64,000 nt of DNA. It comes from Bog-950 sp035299425 (GTDB lineage: Bacteria > Bacteroidota > Bacteroidia > Chitinophagales > LD1). Positions 17,762 through 25,850 of this stretch are shown piece after piece (within the stretch, counting starts at the first letter, position 1; each line of letters starts with the position of its first letter). The stretch lies in contig DATGWP010000227.1 in the NCBI GenBank assembly GCA_035299425.1, positions 15,383-79,382 of the forward strand, written 5' to 3'. The notes under the pieces are model-generated. The model was not told the origin of the DNA. It was given only the letters and a program-made list of their open reading frames with translations, and ran no database searches. Made by a program: the position numbers and the translations under genes.

Positions 17762-17914
17762 CTAAACAAGTGAAGCAACAATCAAGGCAAGCACCTCGAT
17801 TAAAATAAGCACAACAAAAAAATTGCGTGTGTGGTTGTAACCTTTCTCTACCGCTTTTACAGGTTTGGCAATTTCAAACTCGGTAGTGGCTATTATTTCT
17901 TGTGTTTCAGTCAT
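17762..17914 (-). CDS. 50-residue single-pass membrane peptide
   Basis: A short frame from ATG 17914 to TAG encodes 50 residues. The N-terminal half is charged (MTETQEIIATTEFEIAKPVK) and the C-terminal half is one hydrophobic helix (FFVVLILIEVLALIVASLV). It is 24 bp upstream of the 100-residue conserved gene on the same strand and could be the first gene of the leftward CPBP-cdsA-psd group. Evidence is the full-length frame, a plausible membrane topology and the operon position; I do not recognise a family. Confidence 0.55.
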   Translation of the reverse strand: MTETQEIIATTEFEIAKPVKAVEKGYNHTRNFFVVLILIEVLALIVASLV

Positions 17915-17966
17915 AACTACTAAGTTTTAGTTCTTATTAAATAAACGCTATCAGGTATAAAAAATT

Positions 17967-18000
17967 TTATGCTTTAACAGCACCCTTTGTTAAAGCATAA
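17967..18000 (-). terminator. terminator of the efflux operon
   Basis: Inverted repeat TTATGCTTTAACA / TGTTAAAGCATAA (13-bp stem, 8-base loop) directly after the stop codon of the TolC-like gene. Read on the minus strand the stem is followed by AAAATTTTTTATA, so it should stop transcription of the three-gene efflux operon. Confidence 0.85.
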
Positions 18001-18001
18001 T

Positions 18002-19297
18002 TTACCAGAATTTAGTTCCGCCTATGCGGTTCAATTCTAATTTTGAGAGTAACAAATTGTATTCCAATTGTATTTTCCCCAATTGGGCATCCTGAAAATT
18101 GGTTTGAGCGGTCAGCAACTCAAGGTTAGTAATAACCCCGCCGCGGTAGCGTGTGTTGGCTAAAGATACCGCCTCGTTGGCCTGCTCTACCTGCAACCCG
18201 TAATTCTTCAGCTTATTTTCAGTGGCAGCTACATCATTTTTAGCCTGGGCTATATCTTTGTTAAGGTTTAGTTTTTGGGCCTCCAGTGCGTAGGTGTTTG
18301 CCTGCAGATTTATCTTCGCAATTTTGGTTTGATAGTTAGGCCGCGCCGATGAAAAAATGGGAATATTTAGCCCCACCCCGGCGTTGTAATTAAACATCAA
18401 CTTGTTAATGTCGGGCACAAAACCATTGCGGTAACCTGCACTTGCATTAGCTACCAGCGAAGGCAGCCATCCGCGTTTAGCTATTTTAATATCCCAATTG
18501 GCCGTCTCCAGTTTATCGTTCAGCACTTTAATGTCGGGGTTATTATCGGCATTCACTGCGTCGGCCTTAAACAAGGCACCATCCGCATCTTTAGCGGTAA
18601 TGTAATCGTAACCGGTGTTACCGGTTACCATATTCAGCAGGTCGTATTGTTTTTTTAGCTGTGTCTGCAAATCAATCAACCGGTTAAGCGAACTGTTTTT
18701 CTTTACCTGCGTGCTTAGCAAATCGAATTTAAGTGCATCGCCGTTTTTAATTTTATCGCCTATCAGCTTTTCGTTAGCCTCCAGCAGACTTATCTGTCCG
18801 TTCTGCACATCTATGCTCTTGTTTAAAAACACAATACCGAAGTAAACCTGCGCTACCTGGTAAGCAAGCGTGTTCTTTGCACTCTCCAGGTTATCTTTAG
18901 AGGTAGCTATTTCGCTCTTTGCCTTTTTTACAGTGGCGCCGGTGCGGCCAAAATCCCAAATAGGCTGCTGCACCTTTAATCCCAAATCGAAATTATTCTC
19001 GGGTATAAACTGAATAACTTTGGTTTCGGTAGCGCTCACAGGAAATGTAATAGAGGGGGTAGGCTTGCCATACCGGTAACTGGCATCGCCGCTTATTACG
19101 GGCATATAAGCACCATAGGCCAAATCTCTGCGGGCTTCGCTTAAACCCACATACTCATTCGCTTCTTTCAGCTTGGGGTAATTCTCCATAGCCTTGCTTA
19201 TAAGCTCGGTTAGCTGCGCCGGGGCCGGCACTGTTTGCGCACCGGCAAAAAGTATAGCACCGGTTAATATGGCTGCTGAAAATATTTTCTTAATCAT
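18002..19297 (-). CDS. TolC-family outer membrane efflux protein
   Basis: A 431-residue exported protein (signal MIKKIFSAAILTGAILFAGA, cut near QTVPAPAQ). It has the repeated long-helix/short-strand layout of TolC-type trimeric channels: AMENYPKLKEANEYVGLSEA at the start of the first helical pair, and VSLANTRYRGGVITNLELLT near the end of the second. The channel joins an inner-membrane pump to the outside. It is the third gene of a leftward operon with the HlyD-like and DHA2 transporter genes, so it completes a tripartite drug-efflux system. Length is normal for the family. The terminator at 17967-18000 follows the stop codon. Confidence 0.92.
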   Translation of the reverse strand: MIKKIFSAAILTGAILFAGAQTVPAPAQLTELISKAMENYPKLKEANEYVGLSEARRDLAYGAYMPVISGDASYRYGKPTPSITFPVSATETKVIQFIPENNFDLGLKVQQPIWDFGRTGATVKKAKSEIATSKDNLESAKNTLAYQVAQVYFGIVFLNKSIDVQNGQISLLEANEKLIGDKIKNGDALKFDLLSTQVKKNSSLNRLIDLQTQLKKQYDLLNMVTGNTGYDYITAKDADGALFKADAVNADNNPDIKVLNDKLETANWDIKIAKRGWLPSLVANASAGYRNGFVPDINKLMFNYNAGVGLNIPIFSSARPNYQTKIAKINLQANTYALEAQKLNLNKDIAQAKNDVAATENKLKNYGLQVEQANEAVSLANTRYRGGVITNLELLTAQTNFQDAQLGKIQLEYNLLLSKLELNRIGGTKFW

Positions 19298-19357
19298 AAC
19301 TATGAATTTATCGGCTGTTGTGCCTTTGTCTTAATACTCAATACTAAGTACTCACTA

Positions 19358-20917
19358 CTAATGAGCGCTCTCACTTGCTATCTTCATCTCCTCTGCTGTC
19401 ATTTTCTTATTTCTCAATCCAAAAATTATTGGGAACACTGCCAGCACCGCCACGGTAGAAAACAAAAAAGCATCGGCATAGGTAAGCAGGTAGGCCTGCT
19501 TGCTCACGGTCAGGTCCATTATCTGGTAAGCCTGCTGCTGTGCATTGGCAGTAACGGCCAGCTTTGAACCTACCCCTTGCAACAATGCTGTGTTCCGCTC
19601 TATAAAATTGGCCGAGTCGGCAGTTATGTTGGTTAGCAAATCGGTGCGGTGTACGGCAAAGCGGTTAGAGATATAAGTATTCATCAGTGCTATACCAAAG
19701 GCACCGCCCAGTTGGCGCATCATATTATTAAGCGCCACACCCTGCGGTATATCGCGCGGTGAGAGGCCCACAACCGCCTGGTTGGTAAGCGTAACAGCCA
19801 TCATAGATATACCGGCAGTGCGCACCATCAATGGCAAAAAGAAATCGTCCATGCTGGCATTCATGTTGGTTAACCGGTACAGCATCCAGCCGTAAACCAT
19901 AATCAGTATAAAACCAATAGTGATAAAAATTTTAGGCGAATCGCCTGCCTGTAAACGCTTACCCACAATAGGCATTACAAGTATGGATGCCAGCGCACTG
20001 GGCATTAGCGACATACCCACCATAGTTGGCGTGTAACCCAATACGCGCTGCAACAATTGCGGGTATACAAATACCGATGTAAACAACGCGAAGCCCGACA
20101 CGAAAGTAAGCAACGTAGTAAGCGTAAGGTTAGGGTCTTTAAACAGCCGCACATTCACCACCGGCTCATCTTCGTTCAATTCCCAAATTATAAACCCTAT
20201 TACCGAAAGCACGGTAATGGCTCCGAAAATCTGTATGCTTCTATCGGCAAACCAATCGTTGGCATCGCCCCGCTCCAATACATATTGCAGGGAACCCACA
20301 CCTGCTGCTAGCAGCATTATACCAATCCAGTCAATATTTGGTTTGGTAGTGTGATGCACCGAGTCTTCTACAAAGAAATAGGTAAGCGTAACAGCCAAAA
20401 TACCGAACGGGATATTGATGTTGAATATCAGCGGCCAGGCATAGTGGTCTATTATTATTCCACCTACTACCGGTCCTAAAGTAGGGCCCATTACAATGCC
20501 AATACCAAACATGGCCGAAGCCATACCACGCTGTTTTACTTCAAATGAATCGAATAAAATACTCTGCGAAGTAGATAACAACGCACCACCGCCTATACCC
20601 TGCACAAAACGCCAGAACACGAGTTCCCACAGGCTGCTGCTACTGCCGCATAGTATAGATGCCAGTGTAAACAGCACAATAGAATACAGGTAGTAGTTTT
20701 TTCGGCCGAAGTATTGCGCCAGGAAGCCGGTCATGGGTATTATAATTACATTGGCAATAGCGTATGCCGTAATTACCCAGCTGGCATCTTCGATAGTAGC
20801 ACCCAGGTTACCGGCTATGTTCAGTAACGCCACGTTTACTATAGACGTGTCTATCAGCTCCATGATGGCCGCCGATATGGTAGTGAATACAATAATTATT
20901 TTAGCGAAGCTCTTCAT
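19358..20917 (-). CDS. DHA2-family (EmrB/QacA-like) MFS drug transporter
   Basis: A 519-residue inner-membrane transporter with about 14 hydrophobic segments, the number typical of the DHA2 family of proton-coupled multidrug exporters. Family motifs are visible: LIDTSIVNVALLNIAGNLGA in the first helix region, WVITAYAIANVIIIPMTG in helix 2, and FVQGIGGGALLSTSQSIL in helix 4 with the G-rich turn. It sits 16 bp after the HlyD-like adaptor and is followed after 60 bp by the TolC-like channel. The drug range cannot be read from sequence. Expression is probably controlled by the divergent MarR gene. Confidence 0.93.
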   Translation of the reverse strand: MKSFAKIIIVFTTISAAIMELIDTSIVNVALLNIAGNLGATIEDASWVITAYAIANVIIIPMTGFLAQYFGRKNYYLYSIVLFTLASILCGSSSSLWELVFWRFVQGIGGGALLSTSQSILFDSFEVKQRGMASAMFGIGIVMGPTLGPVVGGIIIDHYAWPLIFNINIPFGILAVTLTYFFVEDSVHHTTKPNIDWIGIMLLAAGVGSLQYVLERGDANDWFADRSIQIFGAITVLSVIGFIIWELNEDEPVVNVRLFKDPNLTLTTLLTFVSGFALFTSVFVYPQLLQRVLGYTPTMVGMSLMPSALASILVMPIVGKRLQAGDSPKIFITIGFILIMVYGWMLYRLTNMNASMDDFFLPLMVRTAGISMMAVTLTNQAVVGLSPRDIPQGVALNNMMRQLGGAFGIALMNTYISNRFAVHRTDLLTNITADSANFIERNTALLQGVGSKLAVTANAQQQAYQIMDLTVSKQAYLLTYADAFLFSTVAVLAVFPIIFGLRNKKMTAEEMKIASESAH

Positions 20918-20932
20918 GCTCTGTCTGGCTGT

Positions 20933-21964
20933 TTAGTAAGCTATAGCAACCTCTACACTCATGCCAGCACGCAGCATACTTTTATACTTATCTAAATCCT
21001 CTATTTCAATTTTTACCGGTATACGTTGCGTAACTTTTACAAAGTTACCGGTAGCATTATCGGGCGGCAGCAGGCTGAACTTGGCACCGGTGGCATCGCT
21101 AACCGAAACTATTTTGCCTTTCAATGGCTGATCTTTAAAAGCATCCAGTTTCACCTCTACTTCCTGGCCTAACTTCACATGCTCCAGTTGTGTTTCTTTA
21201 AAGTTTGCCACTACCCAAAAATCGTTATCATTAATAATGGTAAACAAGGGTGTGCCTGCCTGCACAAACTGTCCCGCATCTATATTGCGGCGGCCTATCT
21301 TACCATCCGATGTAGAATATATTTTAGTATAGCTCAGTTTCAGTTTCTGCTGCTCTATGCGCGCTTTCTTCACGGCTATCTGCGCTTCTGCTTTTTTAAG
21401 TGTAGAGCTTGTTACGGCAGTGCGAGACTGGGCAACGGCTACATCATTTTTAGTAACCTCATACTGCCGGTTAGCTATATCCAGGTTGGCCTTGCTATCA
21501 TCAAACTGCTTTTGGGTAATAGCTCCGTCTTTAAACAGGTTTTGGTCGCGCTCAAAATCGTGCTGGGCTTTTTCCTTTCTGGCCTGCACTACATCTAAGT
21601 TAGATTTAGCCGATACAACCGATGCGCCTGTATTGGTAATGTTGGCGCGGGCATTTTCTATATCCGTTTCGGCCTGTGCCAGGTCGGCTTCCATTTCTTC
21701 CAGTTGCAGGGCCAACTCGCTGTCGTCAATCTCCGCCAGCAAAGAATCCTTTTTTACCGTAGAATAATCTTCTACATGCAGTGTTTTTATATACCCCGCT
21801 ACGCGCGGAAGAATAGGCACAAAGCGGGCTTCTACCTGCGCATTATCGGTAGTTTCATGGTGCATGGCGTAGTTTATTTTTTTGAAGCCGAAAAAGCCCC
21901 CTACTATAATCAGCAGCGCTAACACTACCCGGGTAATAATGGTTTTGGTTGTTTCTTTTGACAT
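20933..21964 (-). CDS. HlyD/EmrA-type membrane fusion protein
   Basis: A 343-residue periplasmic adaptor with one N-terminal membrane helix (ITRVVLALLIIVGGFFGFKK). The biotinyl-lipoyl-like halves are at about residues 45-80 (VAGYIKTLHVEDYSTVKKDS) and 205-245 (SDGKIGRRNIDAGQFVQAGT), separated by a long coiled-coil hairpin (about 80-200, rich in Ala, Glu, Lys and Gln). A beta-barrel segment ends the protein. It links the DHA2 pump to the TolC-like channel and is the first gene of the operon. A promoter and a MarR-type palindrome lie in the 122-bp gap to the divergent regulator. Confidence 0.93.
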   Translation of the reverse strand: MSKETTKTIITRVVLALLIIVGGFFGFKKINYAMHHETTDNAQVEARFVPILPRVAGYIKTLHVEDYSTVKKDSLLAEIDDSELALQLEEMEADLAQAETDIENARANITNTGASVVSAKSNLDVVQARKEKAQHDFERDQNLFKDGAITQKQFDDSKANLDIANRQYEVTKNDVAVAQSRTAVTSSTLKKAEAQIAVKKARIEQQKLKLSYTKIYSTSDGKIGRRNIDAGQFVQAGTPLFTIINDNDFWVVANFKETQLEHVKLGQEVEVKLDAFKDQPLKGKIVSVSDATGAKFSLLPPDNATGNFVKVTQRIPVKIEIEDLDKYKSMLRAGMSVEVAIAY

Positions 21965-21984
21965 GAATTTCTGATTTGACGGTG

Positions 21985-22015
21985 CAATAGTAAACCAAGT
22001 TGACTAAATAGACAA
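21985..22015 (-). promoter_or_regulatory. promoter of the efflux operon
   Basis: On the minus strand TTG (22015-22013), 20 bases, then TACTATTG (21992-21985), one mismatch from the Bacteroidota -7 consensus TAnnTTTG. The expected transcript start would lie about 15 bases before the EmrA-like start codon. The -33 element lies within the palindrome at 22000-22015. Confidence 0.55.
22000..22015. promoter_or_regulatory. probable MarR operator palindrome
   Basis: TTGACTAAATAGACAA, a palindrome of form TTGxCTA-AA-TAGxCAA. A second half-site TTGACTA begins at 22021. Both overlap the -33 elements of the two divergent promoters, so a bound MarR dimer would block both, giving self-repression and repression of the pump. 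This is an inference from position and symmetry. Confidence 0.6.
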
Positions 22016-22019
22016 TAGG

Positions 22020-22051
22020 GTTGACTATTTATTTTTAAAATGCTACATTTG
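22020..22051 (+). promoter_or_regulatory. promoter of the marR-family gene
   Basis: GTTG at 22020-22023, a 20-base spacer and TACATTTG at 22044-22051. The second element matches the Bacteroidota -7 consensus TAnnTTTG exactly. The predicted start is about 30 bases before the ATG at 22087. Confidence 0.65.
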
Positions 22052-22086
22052 CAACGTGAAACGGAGAAAATTAAATTTGGGACGAT

Positions 22087-22584
22087 ATGCTGGATAAGAA
22101 AACACAGAAGAAGCTGGAGGCACACCTGGCAGCGCGCAGACACAACATTACACGCGGGCTTTACATTGCACACAGGTATGTAAATGAGTGGGCGCTGAAA
22201 CGCTGGAAAGAAGATGGCTGGGGCGATATACGCCCCGACCACCTGCGGCTTATCAGTATTATAAGTATGGAGCCGCTTAATATTAATGAGCTAAGCAAAC
22301 GCGCCCGTGTAAGCAAGCAGGCTATGAGCAAAATGGTGGGCGACCTTATCTCCAAAGGTTTTATTGCCTTTGAAACCGACCCTAAAGATTCGCGCTCTAA
22401 AATCATCTCCATTACCAAAGAGGGTGTTGATTTTCTCAGCTATTTTGTGGGCTGCGCACAAGTAGTGAAGGCAGATTTTGAAAGCCTGATAGGCGCCAAA
22501 AAGACCGAACAACTAATAAGTATACTCGGTGATTTATCGGAGGGTATACTGGAGCGGGAGAAAAAAGGGCTGGAGGGGAAGTAA
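22087..22584 (+). CDS. MarR-family transcriptional regulator
   Basis: A 165-residue winged-helix regulator. After an N-terminal dimer helix region, residues about 55-115 form the MarR wHTH: LRLISIISMEPLNINELSKR followed by ARVSKQAMSKMVGDLISKGF (recognition helix) and the wing ETDPKDSRSKIISITKEG with the family DxRxK-like motif. It is divergent from the HlyD-DHA2-TolC operon and shares a 122-bp promoter region with a palindrome, so it very probably represses that operon and itself and is released by a drug-like ligand. It ends 2 bp before the convergent DinB-like gene. Confidence 0.92.
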   Translation: MLDKKTQKKLEAHLAARRHNITRGLYIAHRYVNEWALKRWKEDGWGDIRPDHLRLISIISMEPLNINELSKRARVSKQAMSKMVGDLISKGFIAFETDPKDSRSKIISITKEGVDFLSYFVGCAQVVKADFESLIGAKKTEQLISILGDLSEGILEREKKGLEGK

Positions 22585-22586
22585 AG

Positions 22587-23117
22587 TTACTTAACCGCCG
22601 CCAGCGTTCTATCAATCTGCTTACGGTGGCGGTTAAAGTGCATGCCCAGAAACTCTACCATGTGGTGCAGATTCATTTTACCGGCCAGCGCATGTTTCCA
22701 TAACTGGCTGTTTATTTCCTTATCATTCAGCTTGCTCAGTATGCTGTGCATTTGCTTACGGTTCTCGTTCCACCTCGCTTCCATTTGTGCTTTTGTCTGG
22801 TAGCCCGCCTTGGGAGCAACCACCTCGGGTGCCGGGAACTTTATATTGAAGTTGAATACTACTTTTATCAATAGCCAGCGCCACTTCTGTTTAAAGCCCT
22901 CAGGCTTTGCGTTGGCTACATCCTGCACTTTCTTTTGCAGATACTTAAGCGAATACTCCTCGGCGGTTAATACATGATCCACCACTTCCGCCACGCTCCA
23001 GGCCTGCTCAGATGGTTTTTTGTTCAGCAAATCATCCGGGTATTGTTTCAGTGTATCAAACAAAGCCTTGCGGTTAGCTTCCAGTTGGTTAAATCCTTTT
23101 TCTATCTGAGCGTTCAT
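22587..23117 (-). CDS. DinB-like (DinB_2) superfamily protein
   Basis: A 176-residue soluble four-helix-bundle protein. It shows the typical order: an N-terminal helix, then SEQAWSVAEVVDHVLTAEEY with the first metal-ligand-type His, and at the end LHHMVEFLGMHFNRHRKQID with the other His ligands. Members include metal-dependent thiol transferases for bacillithiol or similar thiols and damage-inducible proteins, but substrate is seldom known. The gene is convergent with marR (2-bp gap). No operon partner is clear. Confidence 0.82.
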   Translation of the reverse strand: MNAQIEKGFNQLEANRKALFDTLKQYPDDLLNKKPSEQAWSVAEVVDHVLTAEEYSLKYLQKKVQDVANAKPEGFKQKWRWLLIKVVFNFNIKFPAPEVVAPKAGYQTKAQMEARWNENRKQMHSILSKLNDKEINSQLWKHALAGKMNLHHMVEFLGMHFNRHRKQIDRTLAAVK

Positions 23118-23180
23118 GGGGAGTGAATTTACCGTGAAGTAAAAGGTTCTTTATCTAACAAAGGTTGGGATAGCTTTAAA

Positions 23181-23218
23181 CAGAAATGCCACTTATGAAA
23201 AGTGGCATTTCTGTTTTT
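23181..23218. terminator. rho-independent terminator hairpin
   Basis: Stem CAGAAATGCCACTT / AAGTGGCATTTCTG (14 bp) with an ATGAA loop, followed by TTTTT on the plus strand and by TTTAAA on the minus strand. It lies about 30 bp past the guaB stop and most likely terminates guaB before the DinB-like gene. Confidence 0.75.
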
Positions 23219-23246
23219 ACATTAGACTTCGGAAGTCTGTCTGACT

Positions 23247-24728
23247 TTACTTCCTCGAATAATTAGGGCTCTCTTTAGTAATCATTACATCGTGCGGGTG
23301 GCTCTCCTGCATACCGGCGTTGGTTATGCGCACAAACTGCGCCTCTTGTAATGCCTTGATATTTTTAGCACCACAGTAACCCATACCAGCACGTAAACCG
23401 CCTATAAACTGGTATAGCACCTCAGATACTGCACCTTTAAACGGCACACGGCCTACAATGCCTTCGGGCACCAGTTTCTTTATATCGTCTTCCACATCCT
23501 GAAAATAGCGGTCTTTGCTTCCCTCCTGCATGGCTTCTACACTACCCATTCCACGGTACGATTTAAACTTTCGGCCTTCGTAGATGATAGTCTCGCCCGG
23601 GCTTTCGTCCGTTCCGGCAAAAATACCACCAGCCATTACCGTATCGGCGCCGGCAGCGATTGCTTTTACAATATCTCCGGTATAGCGTATACCACCATCG
23701 GCTATAATAGGAACTCCTGCTTTTTTACCGGCCTTGCTTGCTTCAAAAATGGCTGTTAACTGAGGGACACCTACACCTGCTACAATACGCGTTGTGCATA
23801 TAGAGCCGGGGCCTACACCCACCTTCACACCATCTACACCGGCATCTATCAGCGCCTTGGCGCCGGCAGCAGTGGCTACATTGCCCCCTACAATTTCTAA
23901 ATGCTTGAAAGTCTGTTTCGCTTTCTTGATAGATTGTAACACACCACGGCTATGGCCATGGGCGGTATCAATACATATTACATCTACGGCTACATGTGCC
24001 AGTGCCTCTATACGCTCCAGCATGTCGCCGGTTACGCCTACAGCGGCGCCACACAGCAAGCGGCCAAACTTATCCTTAGTGCCATTTGGGTGGTTGCGCA
24101 CTTTCAATATATCTTTATAGGTAATAAGTCCTACCAGTTTACCGGCATTGTCAACCACGGGCAGTTTTTCAATCTTATATTTTTCAAGCGTTTTCTCCGC
24201 TTGTTTCATATCGGTTCCCTTAGGGGCGGTAATCAGTTTTTCTACCGTCATTATATCGGTCACCTTGCGCTTGGCATTTTTTTCAAAACGCAAGTCGCGG
24301 TTAGTGAGTATACCCACCAGTTTGCCCGCTTTATTTACAATAGGAATACCGCCAATCCGGTTTTCGCTCATTATACGGAGTGCCTGGCCTACCAGTGCAT
24401 CTTCATCCAGCGTAATAGGGTCTATAATCATTCCGCTATCGGCGCGCTTTACTTTGCGCACCATTTCGGCCTGTTTCTCTATGCTCATGTTTTTGTGCAA
24501 AATGCCAATACCGCCTTCGCGCGCAATGGCTATAGCCAGTGCCGATTCGGTCACGGTATCCATAGCAGCCGAGATAAGAGGCACGTTAATACGGATGTTG
24601 CGGGTTAGCTGGGTACTGATATCCACCTCGCGCGGGAGCACCTCAGAGTAAGCGGGAACCAGTAAAACATCATCGAAAGTAATTCCCTCAACAGAGAATT
24701 TATCAGCGGTAGAATTTTTGCTTGCCAT
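23247..24728 (-). CDS. guaB: inosine-5'-monophosphate dehydrogenase
   Basis: A 493-residue enzyme of GMP synthesis that oxidises IMP to XMP with NAD+. I start it at ATG 24728 (MASKNSTADKFSVEGITFDD), where the family normally begins; the frame stays open another 57 bp, but that part lies in a repeat-like spacer. The TIM barrel surrounds two CBS domains at about residues 100-206. Catalytic Cys311 is in GPGSICTTRIVAGVGVPQ, with the IMP-binding GGIRYTGDIVKAIAAGA and the flap region GMGSVEAM following. All key residues are present. The terminator hairpin at 23181 follows. Confidence 0.97.
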   Translation of the reverse strand: MASKNSTADKFSVEGITFDDVLLVPAYSEVLPREVDISTQLTRNIRINVPLISAAMDTVTESALAIAIAREGGIGILHKNMSIEKQAEMVRKVKRADSGMIIDPITLDEDALVGQALRIMSENRIGGIPIVNKAGKLVGILTNRDLRFEKNAKRKVTDIMTVEKLITAPKGTDMKQAEKTLEKYKIEKLPVVDNAGKLVGLITYKDILKVRNHPNGTKDKFGRLLCGAAVGVTGDMLERIEALAHVAVDVICIDTAHGHSRGVLQSIKKAKQTFKHLEIVGGNVATAAGAKALIDAGVDGVKVGVGPGSICTTRIVAGVGVPQLTAIFEASKAGKKAGVPIIADGGIRYTGDIVKAIAAGADTVMAGGIFAGTDESPGETIIYEGRKFKSYRGMGSVEAMQEGSKDRYFQDVEDDIKKLVPEGIVGRVPFKGAVSEVLYQFIGGLRAGMGYCGAKNIKALQEAQFVRITNAGMQESHPHDVMITKESPNYSRK

Positions 24729-24808
24729 GCGCAAATATGACCAAACCTGCAAGGTTTCCAAAACCTGTTGCATTTTTTTAATCATCTTCGGGCCGCAAAA
24801 TTGATTTT

Positions 24809-25765
24809 ATGAATAAGAAACTGAGCCTTTTAGCCATTCTGCTGCTGCTTATTTTTATGGTTCCGCTTACCATTTACCTGCTACAGCCCGATAGAATTAT
24901 AAGCAAGGAGCGGGCAAAGAAGGAACTAAGCTCACCGGCCTCGCACTTTGTAACCTGGCGCAATGCCGAGGTACATTATACCGATGAGGGCAGCGGTATG
25001 CCGGTGCTGATGATACATGGCTTTGGGGGGTCTTATACCAACTTTGACAAGTTGGCCAACTTAATGAAGGATAAATACCGTGTAATACGCATAGACCTGC
25101 CGGGGTTTGGTTTGTCCGACTTTCCGGAAGTGAAGGAGGGCGAAAATTACCTGCAGGATTACCGCGATTACATCTCCTTTATTCTCGACACCCTGCACAT
25201 AGACTCGGTATATGTAATAGGCAACAGTATGGGCGGTGCCGCTACCTGGATGACAGCAATAGACCACCCCGAAAAAGTAAAGAAAATTGTATTGCTTGAC
25301 CCGGCCGGTTACGACAGTGAAAAAATAGCAGGCAACCTGGTTATGTTCAAATTCAAATCGGTACGGCAGATGTTTAACAAGGGCATGCCTTTGTTTATGA
25401 GCTGGGGCGGAGCACAGCGCTCATACTTTAAAGATAGCCTGCTGGAAGAGGAGAGCGTAATACGCAACAATATGTTTACCAACCGCCAGGGCAATGTAGC
25501 ACACATGCTAAACCTGGCTACCAGCAACCAGTTTCCCGATGAATCGCTTATTACAAAGGTGCCCTGCCCTACGCTTATTATCTGGGGTGTGCAGGATGAG
25601 ATTATACCGGTAGCCCACGCCGAGCGTTTTCATAAAGATATTAAAGGCAGTCAACTGGAATTGATAGACCAATGCGGCCATTGCCCTATGATGGAAGAAC
25701 CGATGAAAACGAAGGAGTTGGTAGAAAGGTTTTTTGTGGCAAATGATACTACAGCGCACCAATAG
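24809..25765 (+). CDS. alpha/beta hydrolase, membrane-anchored
   Basis: A 318-residue serine hydrolase with an N-terminal membrane helix (LAILLLLIFMVPLTIYLL) that places the enzyme outside the inner membrane or in the periplasm. The fold markers are HGFGG at residues 70-74 (oxyanion hole), nucleophile Ser140 in GNSMGG, Asp263 in WGVQDEIIP and His291 in QCGHCPMMEEP. The catalytic triad is complete. The closest types are the epoxide hydrolase/esterase-like members; substrate cannot be predicted. It is divergent from guaB. A REP-like unit begins 5 bp after its stop codon. Confidence 0.9.
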   Translation: MNKKLSLLAILLLLIFMVPLTIYLLQPDRIISKERAKKELSSPASHFVTWRNAEVHYTDEGSGMPVLMIHGFGGSYTNFDKLANLMKDKYRVIRIDLPGFGLSDFPEVKEGENYLQDYRDYISFILDTLHIDSVYVIGNSMGGAATWMTAIDHPEKVKKIVLLDPAGYDSEKIAGNLVMFKFKSVRQMFNKGMPLFMSWGGAQRSYFKDSLLEEESVIRNNMFTNRQGNVAHMLNLATSNQFPDESLITKVPCPTLIIWGVQDEIIPVAHAERFHKDIKGSQLELIDQCGHCPMMEEPMKTKELVERFFVANDTTAHQ

Positions 25766-25770
25766 CATTC

Positions 25771-25840
25771 TACCAGCGCTTAAATCACTGGCACCCTAAT
25801 AAGCGAAGTATATCTTTTTGATTGCGGACTGGAAGTCCGC
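25771..25840 (+). repeat. REP-like two-palindrome unit, copy A
   Basis: Head palindrome near 25773-25792 (CCAGCGCTTAAATCACTGG, partly decayed), then the CACCCTAATAAGCGAAG flank, then tail palindrome GCGGACTGGAAGTCCGC at 25824-25840. Same order as the units around the Y1 transposase at 52.6-53.5 kb. It lies between the 3' ends of two convergent genes. Confidence 0.8.
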
Positions 25841-25850
25841 TAACAGCCTT

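Noticed and set aside
23224..23240. Possible additional REP-like tail (AGACTTCGGAAGTCT)
   Set aside because: It lacks the head palindrome, the GATAA flank and the GGACTGGAAGTCC core, so it is not counted as a member.
23952..24608. 218-residue frame on the plus strand
   Set aside because: It is fully antisense to guaB, whose codons are conserved; it is a shadow frame.
24729..24785. Longer guaB start
   Set aside because: The extra residues lie in a repeat-like AACCTGCAAGGTTT spacer and have no family similarity; a promoter-like TTTG-N19-CATATTTG at 24762-24732 would then give an almost leaderless mRNA, so I also do not annotate that promoter.
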